This document shows positions 7,331-15,884 of a DNA stretch of 64,000 nucleotides, piece by piece. Made by a program: the position numbers and the translations under genes. The notes under the pieces were generated by a model that saw nothing but the letters and a program-made list of their open reading frames with translations, ran no database searches and was not told the origin of the DNA. Origin of the DNA: Sphingomonas sp. PAMC26645 (GTDB taxonomy: Bacteria; Pseudomonadota; Alphaproteobacteria; Sphingomonadales; Sphingomonadaceae); the NCBI RefSeq assembly GCF_004795835.1, contig NZ_CP039249.1, positions 1,794,501 through 1,858,500 on the forward strand, read 5' to 3'. The first letter of the stretch is position 1; every line of letters starts with the position of its first letter.

Positions 7331-9149
7331 GGCATCCTTAGCGGCGGCGGTTGCCGTCGGAGCCTTGGTCGCGCTGGCACCCGCAACCGGCCAGGATCGC
7401 CCCGAATCGATCCTGCCGCCGGGGTTCGGCGAACCGACGCCCGCTCCTGCACCACGACCAGCGCCGCCTGCCGGTACGCAGCCGACCCGTCCGACCGATC
7501 CCGCGCAACCGACCGCTCCGGTTCCGGCACCCGTACAGCCAGGCGCGATGATCCAGCCTTTGCCGCCGACGACGCCGGGCGACGCGCCGCTGGTGCCCCC
7601 TGTCGCGACGCCTGCTCCGGTCGATCCGGCGGTGCTCGCGCAGTACGAGATGCCGGCGTCCGCGCGGCGCTCGCTTGCGACGGTCGGCCCGGTCACGGCG
7701 AGCGAAGGCGGGCTTGATACCGATGCGTTCGGTGAGGCGGACGGCCAATATGTCGAGACGCTGATGCGCCGCCTGAGTGCGCCGTTGCCGTCGCGCTGGA
7801 TGTCGATCCTGTTGCGGCGCGCGCTGGTGTCGCATGTCGATACGCCAAGCCGTACCAACGGCGCCGACTTCGCCGCCGAGCGCGCGTGGCTGTTGCTGCG
7901 GATGGGCGAATCGGTCGCCGCGCGTGCGGTTGCGCAGAACGTCGACACCGACAACTACACGCCGAAACTCTATCAGGTCGCGATGAACACCGCGCTGGCG
8001 ACCGGCGATCCGGCGGGCCTGTGTCCGCTGGTGACGGGTGCGATGCGCTTTGCCCCAGCGCGGGGCTGGACGATGGCGCAGGCGATGTGTGCCGGGCTGT
8101 CGGGCAATCCCGCTCAGGCCAGCCCGCTGATCGCGACCGCCAAGCGCCGCAATGTCGCCAGCGGTGTCGACCTGCTGCTCGCCCAGAAGGTAGTCGGCGC
8201 CGGTGCGCAGGGGCGTCAGGCCGTGACGATCGAATGGGACGGCGTCGACCGGCTGACCGCGTGGCGGTTCGGGCTCGCGATGGCGACCGGCGTCACCGTG
8301 CCGGACGAGCTGTACGGTACGGCGGGGCCGCAGGTGAAATATTGGCAGGCGCTGTCGCCCTCCGTCGCGCTCGGCGATCGACTGGCCCCGGCTGAGGCTG
8401 CCGCGGGGCAGGGGGTGCTGTCCAGCGCCGCGCTCGTCGATCTCTACGCTGCGGCTGCGACCGACGACGATACGCAGAGTGGCGCGACCGCGACCGCCAA
8501 CGATCTCCAGACGGCCTATGCCGACCGCAACCCTGATTCGCGGCTAACCGCGCTGCGTCAGCTGTGGGGCGGGGCGAACGCGCGTCCGAGCTATGCGCGG
8601 CTCGTGCTGACCGCGCGGGCGGCGTCCCGGTTGAACCCCAATCTCGCCAAAGCCGACGCCGATCGTCTGGTTGCATCGATGCTGTCCGCCGGACTCGATC
8701 GCACCGCGGCGCGCTGGCTAAGCTCGGTGCCCGCCGGCAGCGACGCCTGGGCGATGATAATGCTCAGCGATCCCGACGCGTATCGCCGCCTCAGCTATTC
8801 CGACCTTGCGTCCTATACCGGTGGCGAAGGCGACTCGGCGTTGAAGCAGCGCATGTTGTTCGCAGGGTTGGCAGGCCTCGGTCGCCTCAACCAGGGCGAT
8901 ATCGAACGTGCGGCACAGTCGCTCGGCGTTCGGATCGGCGCGGACAATGCCTGGACCCGCGCGCTAGATCGCGCGGCGCGGGACGGCCAGGCCGGGACCG
9001 TCGTCCTGCTCGCGGCGGTCGGCATGCAGGCGGGGAGTTGGAAGGACATCCCCCCGGAAGCACTGTACCGTATCGTCGGCGCGTTGCGCGGCGTCGGTCT
9101 CGACGGCGAAGCGCGGATGATCGCGGCCGAGGCGATCGCGCGCGCGTGA
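7314..9149 (+). CDS. Exported helical-repeat-like protein of unknown function
   Basis: 611 aa from a TTG start that overlaps the preceding small gene. A signal peptide (MRTSLKASLAAAVAVGALVALAPATGQ) is followed by a Pro-rich linker of about 80 residues (repeated AP, PT and RP). The rest is Ala-rich and alpha-helical, reminiscent of TPR/SEL1-type solenoids but with no clear repeat that I can define. A periplasmic location is inferred. It overlaps xerD by 4 bp. No catalytic motif is visible. Confidence 0.75.
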   Translation: MRTSLKASLAAAVAVGALVALAPATGQDRPESILPPGFGEPTPAPAPRPAPPAGTQPTRPTDPAQPTAPVPAPVQPGAMIQPLPPTTPGDAPLVPPVATPAPVDPAVLAQYEMPASARRSLATVGPVTASEGGLDTDAFGEADGQYVETLMRRLSAPLPSRWMSILLRRALVSHVDTPSRTNGADFAAERAWLLLRMGESVAARAVAQNVDTDNYTPKLYQVAMNTALATGDPAGLCPLVTGAMRFAPARGWTMAQAMCAGLSGNPAQASPLIATAKRRNVASGVDLLLAQKVVGAGAQGRQAVTIEWDGVDRLTAWRFGLAMATGVTVPDELYGTAGPQVKYWQALSPSVALGDRLAPAEAAAGQGVLSSAALVDLYAAAATDDDTQSGATATANDLQTAYADRNPDSRLTALRQLWGGANARPSYARLVLTARAASRLNPNLAKADADRLVASMLSAGLDRTAARWLSSVPAGSDAWAMIMLSDPDAYRRLSYSDLASYTGGEGDSALKQRMLFAGLAGLGRLNQGDIERAAQSLGVRIGADNAWTRALDRAARDGQAGTVVLLAAVGMQAGSWKDIPPEALYRIVGALRGVGLDGEARMIAAEAIARA

Positions 9150-10045
9150 GCCACGCCAGCGATCGCGCGCTGATCGATCGGTTCCTGGAAATGATGACCG
9201 CGGAGGTGGGTGCTGCGGCGAACACGGTGGCGGCCTATCGCAGCGACCTGACGCTTGCCTCGCAGGCGCTGGAAGGCGGATTGGCCGACGCGGATGCCGA
9301 CGCGTTGGCCAAGCTGGCGAGCGGGTGGTCTGCCTTGTCCCGCTCGACTGTGGGCCGGAAGTCCGCCTCGCTCCGCCGCTTCTTCGCGTTCCTCGCCGAC
9401 GAAGGCCATCGTGCCGACGATCCCGGCAAGGCGCTCCCGCGGCCGGGAACAGTACGCACCTTGCCCAAAATCCTCAGCCACGCCGACGTCGACCGGCTCT
9501 TCGCCGCGATCGCCGAGCGCGCCGCACGCGATCCGCTCGACCCCAACGACCTGCGCCTTTCCGCCTTGTTCGAGCTTCTCTACGGCTCCGGCCTGCGCGC
9601 GACCGAACTCGTCAGCCTGCCGCGCAACGCGGTCCATCCCGACCGCCCGTTCCTGATCCTGCGCGGCAAGGGCGGACGCGAGCGGCTCGTCCCCATCTCC
9701 GACCGAGCGCGCGCCGCCGTCGCCATCTGGCGCACCCACGTCGCGGCGGATCGCTTGTGGCTGTTCCCCTCGGGCAAAGGCCATCTCTCGCGCATCCGCC
9801 TGTATCAACTTGTGAAGGCGATCGCCGCCGAGGCAGGCATCCCCCCCGACCGCGTCAGCCCGCACGTCCTGCGCCACGCCTTCGCCACGCATCTGCTCGC
9901 CGGTGGTGCGGACCTGCGCGCGCTGCAATCGATGCTCGGCCATGCCGACATCGCCACCACGGAAATCTACACGCACGTCGATTCGAGCCGCCTCGTCGAA
10001 CTCGTCAACACGCGTCACCCGCTCGCGGATATGCCGCCGCGTTGA
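9146..10045 (+). CDS. xerD: Site-specific tyrosine recombinase XerD
   Basis: 299 aa from a GTG at 9146 that overlaps the previous stop. The N-terminal SAM-like domain (about residues 8-90) is followed by the catalytic domain. The tetrad and helpers are visible: R in GSGLRATELVSL, K in LRGKGGRERLVP, HVLRHAFATHLL (H-xx-R), H in LGHADIATTEIY and the nucleophile Y in IYTHV. With XerC it resolves chromosome dimers at dif. Length and the GLRATEL motif support XerD over a phage integrase. accA begins 31 bp downstream. Confidence 0.92.
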   Translation: MSHASDRALIDRFLEMMTAEVGAAANTVAAYRSDLTLASQALEGGLADADADALAKLASGWSALSRSTVGRKSASLRRFFAFLADEGHRADDPGKALPRPGTVRTLPKILSHADVDRLFAAIAERAARDPLDPNDLRLSALFELLYGSGLRATELVSLPRNAVHPDRPFLILRGKGGRERLVPISDRARAAVAIWRTHVAADRLWLFPSGKGHLSRIRLYQLVKAIAAEAGIPPDRVSPHVLRHAFATHLLAGGADLRALQSMLGHADIATTEIYTHVDSSRLVELVNTRHPLADMPPR

Positions 10046-10076
10046 CGCGAGCGATCCCGCGCCGTAACCGCCGCTG

Positions 10077-11024
10077 ATGCCAAGCTTCCTCGACTTCGAG
10101 AAACCGATCGCCGAACTCCAGGGCCGGATCGACGAACTCCGCGACACCGCCGCCGAAGGCAGCGTCGACCTTGCCACCGACATCGCCCGCTTGCAGGCGA
10201 AGTCCGACAAGCTGTTGAAGGACACGTTCGCACGCCTGACCCCGTGGCAGAAGACGCAGGTCGCGCGCCATCCCGAGCGTCCGCACTTCAAGGATTACGT
10301 CGCCGCGCTGTTCGACGAGTTCGTCCCGCTCGCGGGCGACCGAGCCTTCGGCGACGACCAGGCGATCATCGGCGGCTTCGCAACGTTCCGTGGGCGTAAG
10401 ATCATGGTGCTCGGCCACGAGAAGGGTGACGACACCGCGAGCCGCCTCCGCCACAATTTCGGCATGGGCAAGCCCGAGGGGTACCGCAAGGCGATCCGTC
10501 TGGTCGAACTCGCCGACCGATTCGGCCTGCCGATCGTCACGTTGGTCGACACTTCCGGCGCGTTCCCCGGCATCCAGGCCGAAGAGCGTGGCCAGGCCGA
10601 GGCGATCGCGCGCTCGACCGAAGCCTGCCTCAACGCCGGCGTCCCGATCGTCTCGGCGATCGTCGGTGAAGGCGGCTCGGGCGGCGCGGTCGCGCTCGCC
10701 GCGGGCAACCGCGTGCTGATGTTCGAACACGCGGTCTATTCGGTGATCAGCCCGGAAGGCTGCGCGTCGATCCTGTGGCGCACCGCCGACAAGGCCCCCG
10801 AGGCCGCCGAAGCGATGCGTATCACTGCGCAAGACCTGAAGTCGTTCGGCGTGATCGACGACATCGTCCCCGAGCCGCTGGGTGGCGCGCACCGCGACCG
10901 TGCAGCCGCGATCGAGTCGCTCGCCGACGCTCTGTCGTCTGCGCTCAGGGACCTCGCGCCGCTCACGCCGAGCGAACTTCGCAAGGACCGCCAAGCCAAG
11001 TTCCTCAAGATGGGCCGTCTCTGA
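10077..11024 (+). CDS. accA: Acetyl-CoA carboxylase carboxyltransferase subunit alpha
   Basis: 315 aa, full length. It opens with [18 protein letters not shown] and has the crotonase-type core blocks [42 protein letters not shown] and [12 protein letters not shown]. With AccD it transfers the carboxyl group from carboxybiotin to acetyl-CoA, the first committed step of fatty acid synthesis. It is followed by two strong hairpins before the convergent flp genes. Confidence 0.97.
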   Translation: MPSFLDFEKPIAELQGRIDELRDTAAEGSVDLATDIARLQAKSDKLLKDTFARLTPWQKTQVARHPERPHFKDYVAALFDEFVPLAGDRAFGDDQAIIGGFATFRGRKIMVLGHEKGDDTASRLRHNFGMGKPEGYRKAIRLVELADRFGLPIVTLVDTSGAFPGIQAEERGQAEAIARSTEACLNAGVPIVSAIVGEGGSGGAVALAAGNRVLMFEHAVYSVISPEGCASILWRTADKAPEAAEAMRITAQDLKSFGVIDDIVPEPLGGAHRDRAAAIESLADALSSALRDLAPLTPSELRKDRQAKFLKMGRL

Positions 11025-11033
11025 GCCACGCAG

Positions 11034-11067
11034 AAAGGGCGGCGGAACCGAGGTTCCGCCGCCCTTT
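11034..11067. terminator. Bidirectional hairpin terminator after accA
   Basis: Perfect 16-bp stem AAAGGGCGGCGGAACC with a 2-base loop and TTT end, 10 bp after the accA stop. It is symmetrical, so it can serve accA and the convergent flp gene. Confidence 0.8.
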
Positions 11068-11082
11068 GAACTCGCAAGTCGT

Positions 11083-11117
11083 GCTGGAGAGCGGTCGCGC
11101 ATGCGCCGCTCTCCAGC
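11083..11117. terminator. Second hairpin between accA and flp
   Basis: 12-bp perfect stem GCTGGAGAGCGG with an 11-base loop, 8 bp beyond the stop of the minus-strand flp gene. There is no clear T tract on that side. Confidence 0.55.
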
Positions 11118-11124
11118 GCGATGA

Positions 11125-11298
11125 TTACGTGGTCGAGGTGTTCAGCTTGGTCGAGACGTTGTTGAACGTCTTGGTCAGGCTGGTGCCCAGGCCCTGCATC
11201 GCGGCGATCGCGGCAACGGCGATCAGCGCGGCGATCAGGCCGTATTCGATTGCGGTCGCACCCTTGGAATTCTTGAAAAACTTGCGGATCGTCTTCAT
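11125..11298 (-). CDS. Flp family type IVb pilin
   Basis: 57 aa from the ATG at 11298, chosen because GGAG lies 8 bases upstream; the frame is open for 15 more codons. MKTIRKFFKNSKG is the basic leader and ATAIEYGLIAALIAVAAIA the mature N terminus, with the Glu+5-Tyr pair typical of Flp pilins after the prepilin peptidase Gly. It would form the Tad/Flp pilus shaft in the inner membrane and outside the cell. No tad/cpa assembly genes lie in this window. Confidence 0.9.
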   Translation of the reverse strand: MKTIRKFFKNSKGATAIEYGLIAALIAVAAIAAMQGLGTSLTKTFNNVSTKLNTSTT

Positions 11299-11424
11299 TC
11301 CGGTCTCCATCGTTTCGATTGCGTCTGTGTCACCCGGCTGCACCGGACGGACCGGATCAGCGATTTGAGAGATACAAGTGGTTTGTTGAGAAAGGTTTAA
11401 GGCGGCCGCCGTTTCTTGTTCGGC

Positions 11425-11628
11425 TCAGTGCGCGTTGGCGACCTTGCTATTGACGTTGCCCCACATGCCCGTCGTCGTATCGGCGAGCGCGGTGAGGCCG
11501 GCGATCATTGCGATCACGACCAGCGCAATGATGAGCCCGTATTCGATCGCAGTCGCACCCCGGTTTTCACGCAGCACGCGCGCGATCGTTCGGATGACGG
11601 CATGCGTCGCGACGGATATAGGGCTCAT
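11425..11628 (-). CDS. Second Flp family type IVb pilin
   Basis: 67 aa. The leader ends at RENRG, followed by ATAIEYGLIIALVVIAMIAG, the same cleavage-site pattern as the neighbour 127 bp downstream. The longer leader (about 24 residues) differs from the first copy. It is a paralogue or minor pilin, in the same direction as the first flp. The start at 11628 could be several codons too early. Confidence 0.85.
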   Translation of the reverse strand: MSPISVATHAVIRTIARVLRENRGATAIEYGLIIALVVIAMIAGLTALADTTTGMWGNVNSKVANAH

Positions 11629-11659
11629 GGATGCGGTCTAATCGCGGGGAAATTAAGGA

Positions 11660-12097
11660 ATGACCAACGATCCGTCCGTATCGGGACCGATCCCGGCCGC
11701 GCCGTTGCTGCTTGTCGTAGCGGCCGCGCTCGTCGATCTCGAAGGCCGCGTGCTCTTGCAGCAACGTCCGGAAGGCAAGTCGCTCGCGGGTCTGTGGGAG
11801 TTCCCCGGCGGCAAGGTCGAGCCTGGCGAGACCCCCGAGGCGGCGTTGATCCGCGAGCTCGAGGAGGAGTTGGCGATCACCGTGCCGCACGCCTGCCTCG
11901 CGCCCGCCACGTTCGCCAGCGCGCCGCTCGGCGATCGCCATTTGCTGTTGTTGCTCTACATCACGCGCAAATGGACCGGCGTGCCGCGGGCGCTCGAAGC
12001 CACCGCACTACGCTGGGTGAGGCCGAACGAGATGCACGCGCTGCCGATGCCGCCCGCCGATCGTCCATTGATCGGCCTCTTGGATGCACTGATCTGA
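11660..12097 (+). CDS. mutT: MutT-type Nudix hydrolase
   Basis: 145 aa. The Nudix box starts GGKVEPGETPEAALIREL and continues with EEELAI; the usual Gly near its end is Ala here. The flanking LLQQRPEGKSLAGLWEFPGGK and RDHLLLLLY-like (GDRHLLLLLY) segments match 8-oxo-dGTP diphosphatases. The family removes oxidised dGTP from the nucleotide pool. It is transcribed divergently from the second flp gene, 31 bp away. The exact substrate is inferred. Confidence 0.85.
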   Translation: MTNDPSVSGPIPAAPLLLVVAAALVDLEGRVLLQQRPEGKSLAGLWEFPGGKVEPGETPEAALIRELEEELAITVPHACLAPATFASAPLGDRHLLLLLYITRKWTGVPRALEATALRWVRPNEMHALPMPPADRPLIGLLDALI

Positions 12098-12474
12098 TTG
12101 TGTCGTGCCTTCGATAAGGGGATCCGCCGCAACGCGTTCAGATGTCTCGAACAATGCGCCCGACATGCCCGTCCGTTGGTTGATGCGCGGGTATGTCGGC
12201 TCGTCCTAATCTTTGGCTCGTCACCAAGGCGGGTCGGCATACTCCGAGTTCAAAAAAGCGCTTGATCCCGGACGCTTGCAGGCGCATGAAATCCGAGCCG
12301 GCTACGTCCCAAGACCGTATCCGGCCATCCGGACTGCGGCTCGCGCGCGTTATTCCCTTTTCTCGAGCGAGCCGTTTCCGTCGATGACGGAACACCGATC
12401 TCGAACGATCCGGCTCCATGCATCTACTTCGGTCCAACCACCACGGTGCACCGTCGGATTCGACACCCGCGTTC
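12098..12474. other. Intergenic stretch without a supported gene
   Basis: 377 bp. ORFs on either strand are short, Arg/Ser-rich and lack family features or ribosome-binding sites. No repeat or RNA gene was seen. Confidence 0.5.
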
Positions 12475-12798
12475 TTACCGAACGGTCTGATCTCGTCGGA
12501 CCATGGGGCGCAATCTCACGCCCAGGCTGATGACCAGGGGCCAGAATATGGTGTTGCCGATATCCGAAAGCGTGTCGGCCCAGCGCATGCCGTAGTTGAG
12601 GTAGTCGAGCGTCTCGTTGCCAAGTTCCGCCAGGACGACGACCAGCAAGGGGATGAGCGTCCCCAACGACCGGCCGCTGACGAGCCGCATCAGCATGAGG
12701 ATGATAAGCCCGGCATGGATATGGAGGATCGCATCGGGCAGGCCAGTGCCGTCTCCGATCCAGAGAATAACCGAATGATACAGCGCGGGAATATTCAT
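12475..12798 (-). CDS. Small hypothetical membrane protein
   Basis: 107 aa with three hydrophobic segments at about residues 3-14, 22-40 and 46-58, plus a C-terminal segment near residues 82-92. Conserved-looking features are DAILHIHAGL, AELGNETLDYLNYGMRWADTLSDIGNT and FWPLVISL. The pattern resembles small VanZ-like or integral-membrane hypothetical proteins of sphingomonads, but I cannot name a family. It stands alone between two gene-poor stretches. Confidence 0.7.
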   Translation of the reverse strand: MNIPALYHSVILWIGDGTGLPDAILHIHAGLIILMLMRLVSGRSLGTLIPLLVVVLAELGNETLDYLNYGMRWADTLSDIGNTIFWPLVISLGVRLRPMVRRDQTVR

Positions 12799-13071
12799 CG
12801 CCGGGCAACAGCCGAGATCGGCATCAAAAGCAAGGATGAGGCCGTGCGACGTATTACCTCAAGACTGGCGTGATACCGAAAAACAGCCATTCGCGCCGTG
12901 GTCGATACTCGATTTCTGTCGGCAGCGACCATGTCCGGTGGGTCGGATGACGGTGCGGGGGGCGGTGCTTCTACGGGCAAATGCGCTGACCTGTCCCGAT
13001 CACACGGCTGCAATTCCTGTTTAATTTGACGTTTAGATTCGGCGGTTACGTCGGACTCGAAGGAGTTCGCG

Positions 13072-13476
13072 TTGATACGTCTCATCTACATCAGTACCGC
13101 CCGCTCCGTGCTGTCGAAGGCCGAGCTCGAGGGTGTGCTGCGCGCGTCGCGGCGTAACAATGCGGCTGTCGGCGTGACGGGCTTGTTGGTTGTCGGCGGA
13201 CGTCGGTTCCTGCAGGCGCTCGAAGGACCGGCGGATGCTGTTGTGCAGACATACGACCGCATCAAGGCCGACGGACGCCACTTCGCCGCCGTGACACTCG
13301 ACAACCGCCCGATTGCCGAGCGCAGCTTTCCTGACTGGGCAATGGGTCATCAGCCTAGCAGACCCTTGCGCGGCGACGGTGCGGTTGCAGACGACGTGGC
13401 TAGGCTGATCGCGCCGATCGCCGATCCCACCATGCACGCATATTTTGCGGAGTTCGCCAAGAAGCACGCCGCCTGA
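13072..13476 (+). CDS. BLUF-domain blue-light photoreceptor
   Basis: 134 aa from a TTG at 13072, fixed by AAGGAG six bases upstream. The BLUF domain fills residues 1-95, with flavin-site residues Y6 (LIYIS), N29/N30, Q48 (RFLQALEG) and W89/M91 (FPDWAM). BLUF proteins bind FAD and change hydrogen bonding at the Gln on blue light. The C-terminal 40 residues hold two short helices and no effector domain. It is a stand-alone short BLUF, so it probably signals through a partner protein. Its neighbours are small stress-type genes. Confidence 0.92.
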   Translation: MIRLIYISTARSVLSKAELEGVLRASRRNNAAVGVTGLLVVGGRRFLQALEGPADAVVQTYDRIKADGRHFAAVTLDNRPIAERSFPDWAMGHQPSRPLRGDGAVADDVARLIAPIADPTMHAYFAEFAKKHAA

Positions 13477-13615
13477 CGCGCCCGATGCCGGCGGTTCAGG
13501 GCTGCACCGGCGGCGCCAAGCCATCGATCTCTCAACCTGCGTTATCTACGATCCTTGGTCATGACGTGGCTCCGTACCGTCTGTTGTGCGTTTGAGCGCA
13601 ACGAAGGAGACTGAC

Positions 13616-13807
13616 ATGGTAGCGAGAGAGAAGATCACGGACGGTGCGAACGAGCGCGCCATCGACGAACCGATTGCCGGCACGGCTCCGGGCATTCCCG
13701 ATGAGGCGCTCTTGCCGGGCGAAGAACTGCCGGAGGAGCCGAAAGACGAAGAGGTAGCGCGAGTCGCGCAGAAATTAGGCGCGCCAACGCCGACGGAGGC
13801 GTCGTGA
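13616..13807 (+). CDS. Small acidic hypothetical protein
   Basis: 63 aa from the ATG at 13616 with AAGGAG seven bases upstream (MVAREKITDG). It is rich in Glu, Ala and Pro, with no hydrophobic segment; the EEPKDEEVARVAQKLGAP region is probably helical. The stop overlaps the next start by one base (TGATG), indicating a two-gene unit. No family is recognised. Confidence 0.6.
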   Translation: MVAREKITDGANERAIDEPIAGTAPGIPDEALLPGEELPEEPKDEEVARVAQKLGAPTPTEAS

Positions 13808-14034
13808 TGTCCGACGACGCGACACAGACCCGGCAGCGCGAGATCGCCACGGAGCATCTGCTGTTCAAGGTCATGGAATATGTCGAAGCGCGGCACGCCG
13901 GGCTCCTCGATTTCATGGAACAGAGCCTCGACCACCTCGGTGATCCGGCGACTGACGGTACCAAGGACGACGAAGCCGTTCGCAAGATCGCAAAGGGCAT
14001 GATTGTCGGCGCGCGCAAACAGGGCGTGAACTAG
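13807..14034 (+). CDS. Small helical hypothetical protein
   Basis: 75 aa (MSDDATQTRQREI). It is predicted mostly alpha-helical, with a RHAGLLDFMEQSLDHLGD segment and a C-terminal AVRKIAKGMIVGARKQG. A GTG one codon upstream is an alternative start. It is translationally coupled to the acidic gene before it. No family is recognised; pairing of an acidic and a mixed-charge small protein may mean a complex (inference). Confidence 0.6.
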   Translation: MSDDATQTRQREIATEHLLFKVMEYVEARHAGLLDFMEQSLDHLGDPATDGTKDDEAVRKIAKGMIVGARKQGVN

Positions 14035-14230
14035 GCGCACATTTTGAGGGTTTGGAGATGTCGGTCGTCCATTCCGAGGACCGCATCTCCGATCGCCGCT
14101 TCCCTCCGGGCTTATCGGGTTGCCGGTTGTGGCGTGTCCCTATCTAAATCTGATCCAGTTTGATCCGTAAGAACATTGCGGGAACATCAATCCAATGCGA
14201 TGAGTGTTCCAACGATTCGAGGACACGATC

Positions 14231-14467
14231 ATGGCCGATTACGACGACGACCAGCAGGAGCCTAAGCCCGCGTTTGGCAAGTGGCTGCTGACGCAGCGCG
14301 ACCGCGGCGATTGGGTCGACGGTATCGCCGAGGCGGCGCGTGCGGATCGGACTTTTCCCAAGAACGGCGATCCGGAGGCGGTGCGCGCACATTTGCGCAA
14401 GCAACAGGCCGATGGTGACGCCTTCGCCGCGATCGACGATGCCGAGAGCGATTGGATGGCCGTCTAG
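14231..14467 (+). CDS. YozE SAM-like domain protein
   Basis: 78 aa from the ATG at 14231 with GAGGA upstream. After an acidic N terminus it contains FGKWLLTQRDRGDWVDGIAEAA, then FPKNGDPEAVRAHLRKQQAD and ESDWMAV. This is the YozE/DUF1250 pattern of a small four-helix SAM-like fold. Function in the family is unknown. It is monocistronic. Confidence 0.75.
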   Translation: MADYDDDQQEPKPAFGKWLLTQRDRGDWVDGIAEAARADRTFPKNGDPEAVRAHLRKQQADGDAFAAIDDAESDWMAV

Positions 14468-14611
14468 ACGGCAATGGTCGTCATTCGGCGGTTCGGTGGG
14501 GCCGTATCAGCGGCAGTATCGGATGAGATTGTCGACACGTCAGCAGTTGCCCCGAGGGCGCAAGAATGCGTCTGGGGCAGGGTAGGATGACCGATCTATC
14601 AAGCGAAAACA

Positions 14612-14643
14612 GAAGGGGCGTCCCGCTATCGGAACGCCCCTTC
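14612..14643 (-). terminator. Terminator of the minus-strand stress gene
   Basis: 14-bp stem starting GAAGGGGCGT with a 4-base loop and one mismatch, followed on the minus strand by TGTTTTCG. It lies 29 bp after the stop of the gene at 14673-15191. Confidence 0.8.
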
Positions 14644-14672
14644 GGCTAGATCGGTGTTGGAGACGTCGGTGA

Positions 14673-15191
14673 TTACGCCATCGAAACCTTCGTCCGCGTG
14701 GATGTGTGCCCACCCGAGCGATAGAGGACGTCGGCGGCATCTTCAGCATTGATCCCGGCAGCGCTGGTATCGACGGAGACGAACACGCCGCCTTCATTGA
14801 TGCGGCCTTCATAGTAGCTGGCATCGACGCGGCTGACACCGTGATCGGTCATAACCTTCTCCAGCCCGCCAACGGCGCCACCGAGCGCCGCGCCCGTGAT
14901 CGCAGCGCCTGGGATGGCCGCGGACGCAATCGCGCCGGCGGCAACGAGGGGGCCGACTCCCGGAATGGCGAGGGCTGCGATGCCGAGCAGCGTGCCGATC
15001 CCGGCGCCGGCCGCGACCTTGCCGACGAACTCCTGCGTGTCGCCGTTACCGTCCGTGGTGGTGTTCTTGCCGTCATGCTGGGCAACGATGGAGATGGCGC
15101 TGTCGTTGATGCCGGCCGCGCGAAGCTCGGACACGGCGCGCTCGGCGTCTGCATGATTATCGAAAACCGCGGATACCAGGTTCGTGCTCAT
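14673..15191 (-). CDS. YflT-like general stress protein with glycine-zipper centre
   Basis: 172 aa from the ATG at 15191 (MSTNLVSAVFDNHADAERAV); the longer open frame upstream has no matching features. The N-terminal part resembles the YflT/general-stress 17M fold (alternating strand and helix, about residues 4-40). The centre (about 58-110) is a Gly/Ala-rich hydrophobic segment of glycine-zipper type, able to insert in membranes. The C-terminal part has a DHGVSRVDASYYEGRINEGG segment. A stress-induced envelope role is inferred. Confidence 0.72.
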   Translation of the reverse strand: MSTNLVSAVFDNHADAERAVSELRAAGINDSAISIVAQHDGKNTTTDGNGDTQEFVGKVAAGAGIGTLLGIAALAIPGVGPLVAAGAIASAAIPGAAITGAALGGAVGGLEKVMTDHGVSRVDASYYEGRINEGGVFVSVDTSAAGINAEDAADVLYRSGGHTSTRTKVSMA

Positions 15192-15399
15192 TATCAGTTC
15201 CAGTCGGGGACAGGTTGTAGATGAGCGTAGAAGCCGCATCGAAGAACTAACGTTCCGGAAATTGAGAGTTAGCGGCACGTTAACTTCGAATGAAGCGGGA
15301 AAGGTGGCCGACAAGGATCGCGTCTGTGAGTCGCACGGATAGGGCAGAGGCAATCGCCGCCCATGGGGGGTAAGGCGATTGCCGGCAGTGTGTCGAAGC

Positions 15400-15513
15400 C
15401 TATTGGTACCCGCCGTTTTCCTCACGCTCCTTGGCGGCGTCCTCCTGTACCTTTTCCAACTCCTCTGCCTCTTCGGCGGGGGTTGAGTCGTCGGTTTTCG
15501 GATCGTCGATCAT
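15400..15513 (-). CDS. Very small acidic protein (37 aa)
   Basis: MIDDPKTDDSTPAEEAEELEKV followed by QEDAAKEREENGGYQ. Start at 15513, with an AAGGAG seven bases upstream on the minus strand. The protein is strongly acidic, coil-forming and below the usual ORF cutoff. The ribosome-binding site and the orientation behind the stress-gene region are the only support. No family is recognised. Confidence 0.5.
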   Translation of the reverse strand: MIDDPKTDDSTPAEEAEELEKVQEDAAKEREENGGYQ

Positions 15514-15733
15514 GGTCATCTCCTTGCCAGTTCAACGCGCGGCCAAGCTTTTGGGCTCAGCCATATTGTCTGAAAGTCGCTCAGGCTGCGGCACGAACAA
15601 CAAGACAGACTTTGCGGTTCATTCAGGTCGAGACGCCGCTGCGGACGACGCTCCGCTGGTGCCGCCGGTCCTGGGTGCCGAAGTCCGGGTGTCCCAAAAC
15701 GACAAGGGTCGTGACGTCGCTGTCTGGACGATC

Positions 15734-15757
15734 GCCCCCGCCACCAGGGTGGGGGCC
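15734..15757 (-). terminator. Hairpin downstream of tRNA-Cys
   Basis: Strong GC stem GCCCCC / GGGGGC with an inner ACC / GGT extension, about 54 bp beyond the tRNA 3' end on the minus strand. There is no T tract, so termination is only likely. Confidence 0.35.
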
Positions 15758-15810
15758 GGCATTTCTCGTTATGAAATCTTCGGCAGCCCAAGATCAAAAC
15801 CGGCATTCAC

Positions 15811-15884
15811 TGGAGGCCCGACCGGGAATCGAACCCGGGTGCGAGGATTTGCAGTCCTCTACGTCACCACTCCGCCATCGGGCC
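15811..15884 (-). tRNA. tRNA-Cys (GCA)
   Basis: 74 nt with encoded CCA. The acceptor stem pairs GGCCCGA with TCGGGCC. The anticodon loop reads CTGCAAA with GCA at 15851-15853, and the T arm reads GGGTTCGATTCCC. The 5' 44 nt and 27 bp of upstream DNA form the 71-bp direct repeat that bounds the phage-like element, so the present upstream promoter region belongs partly to the element. Confidence 0.97.

Noticed and set aside
12138..12437. Minus-strand 99-codon ORF
   Set aside because: Arg/Ser-rich with no features and no ribosome-binding site.
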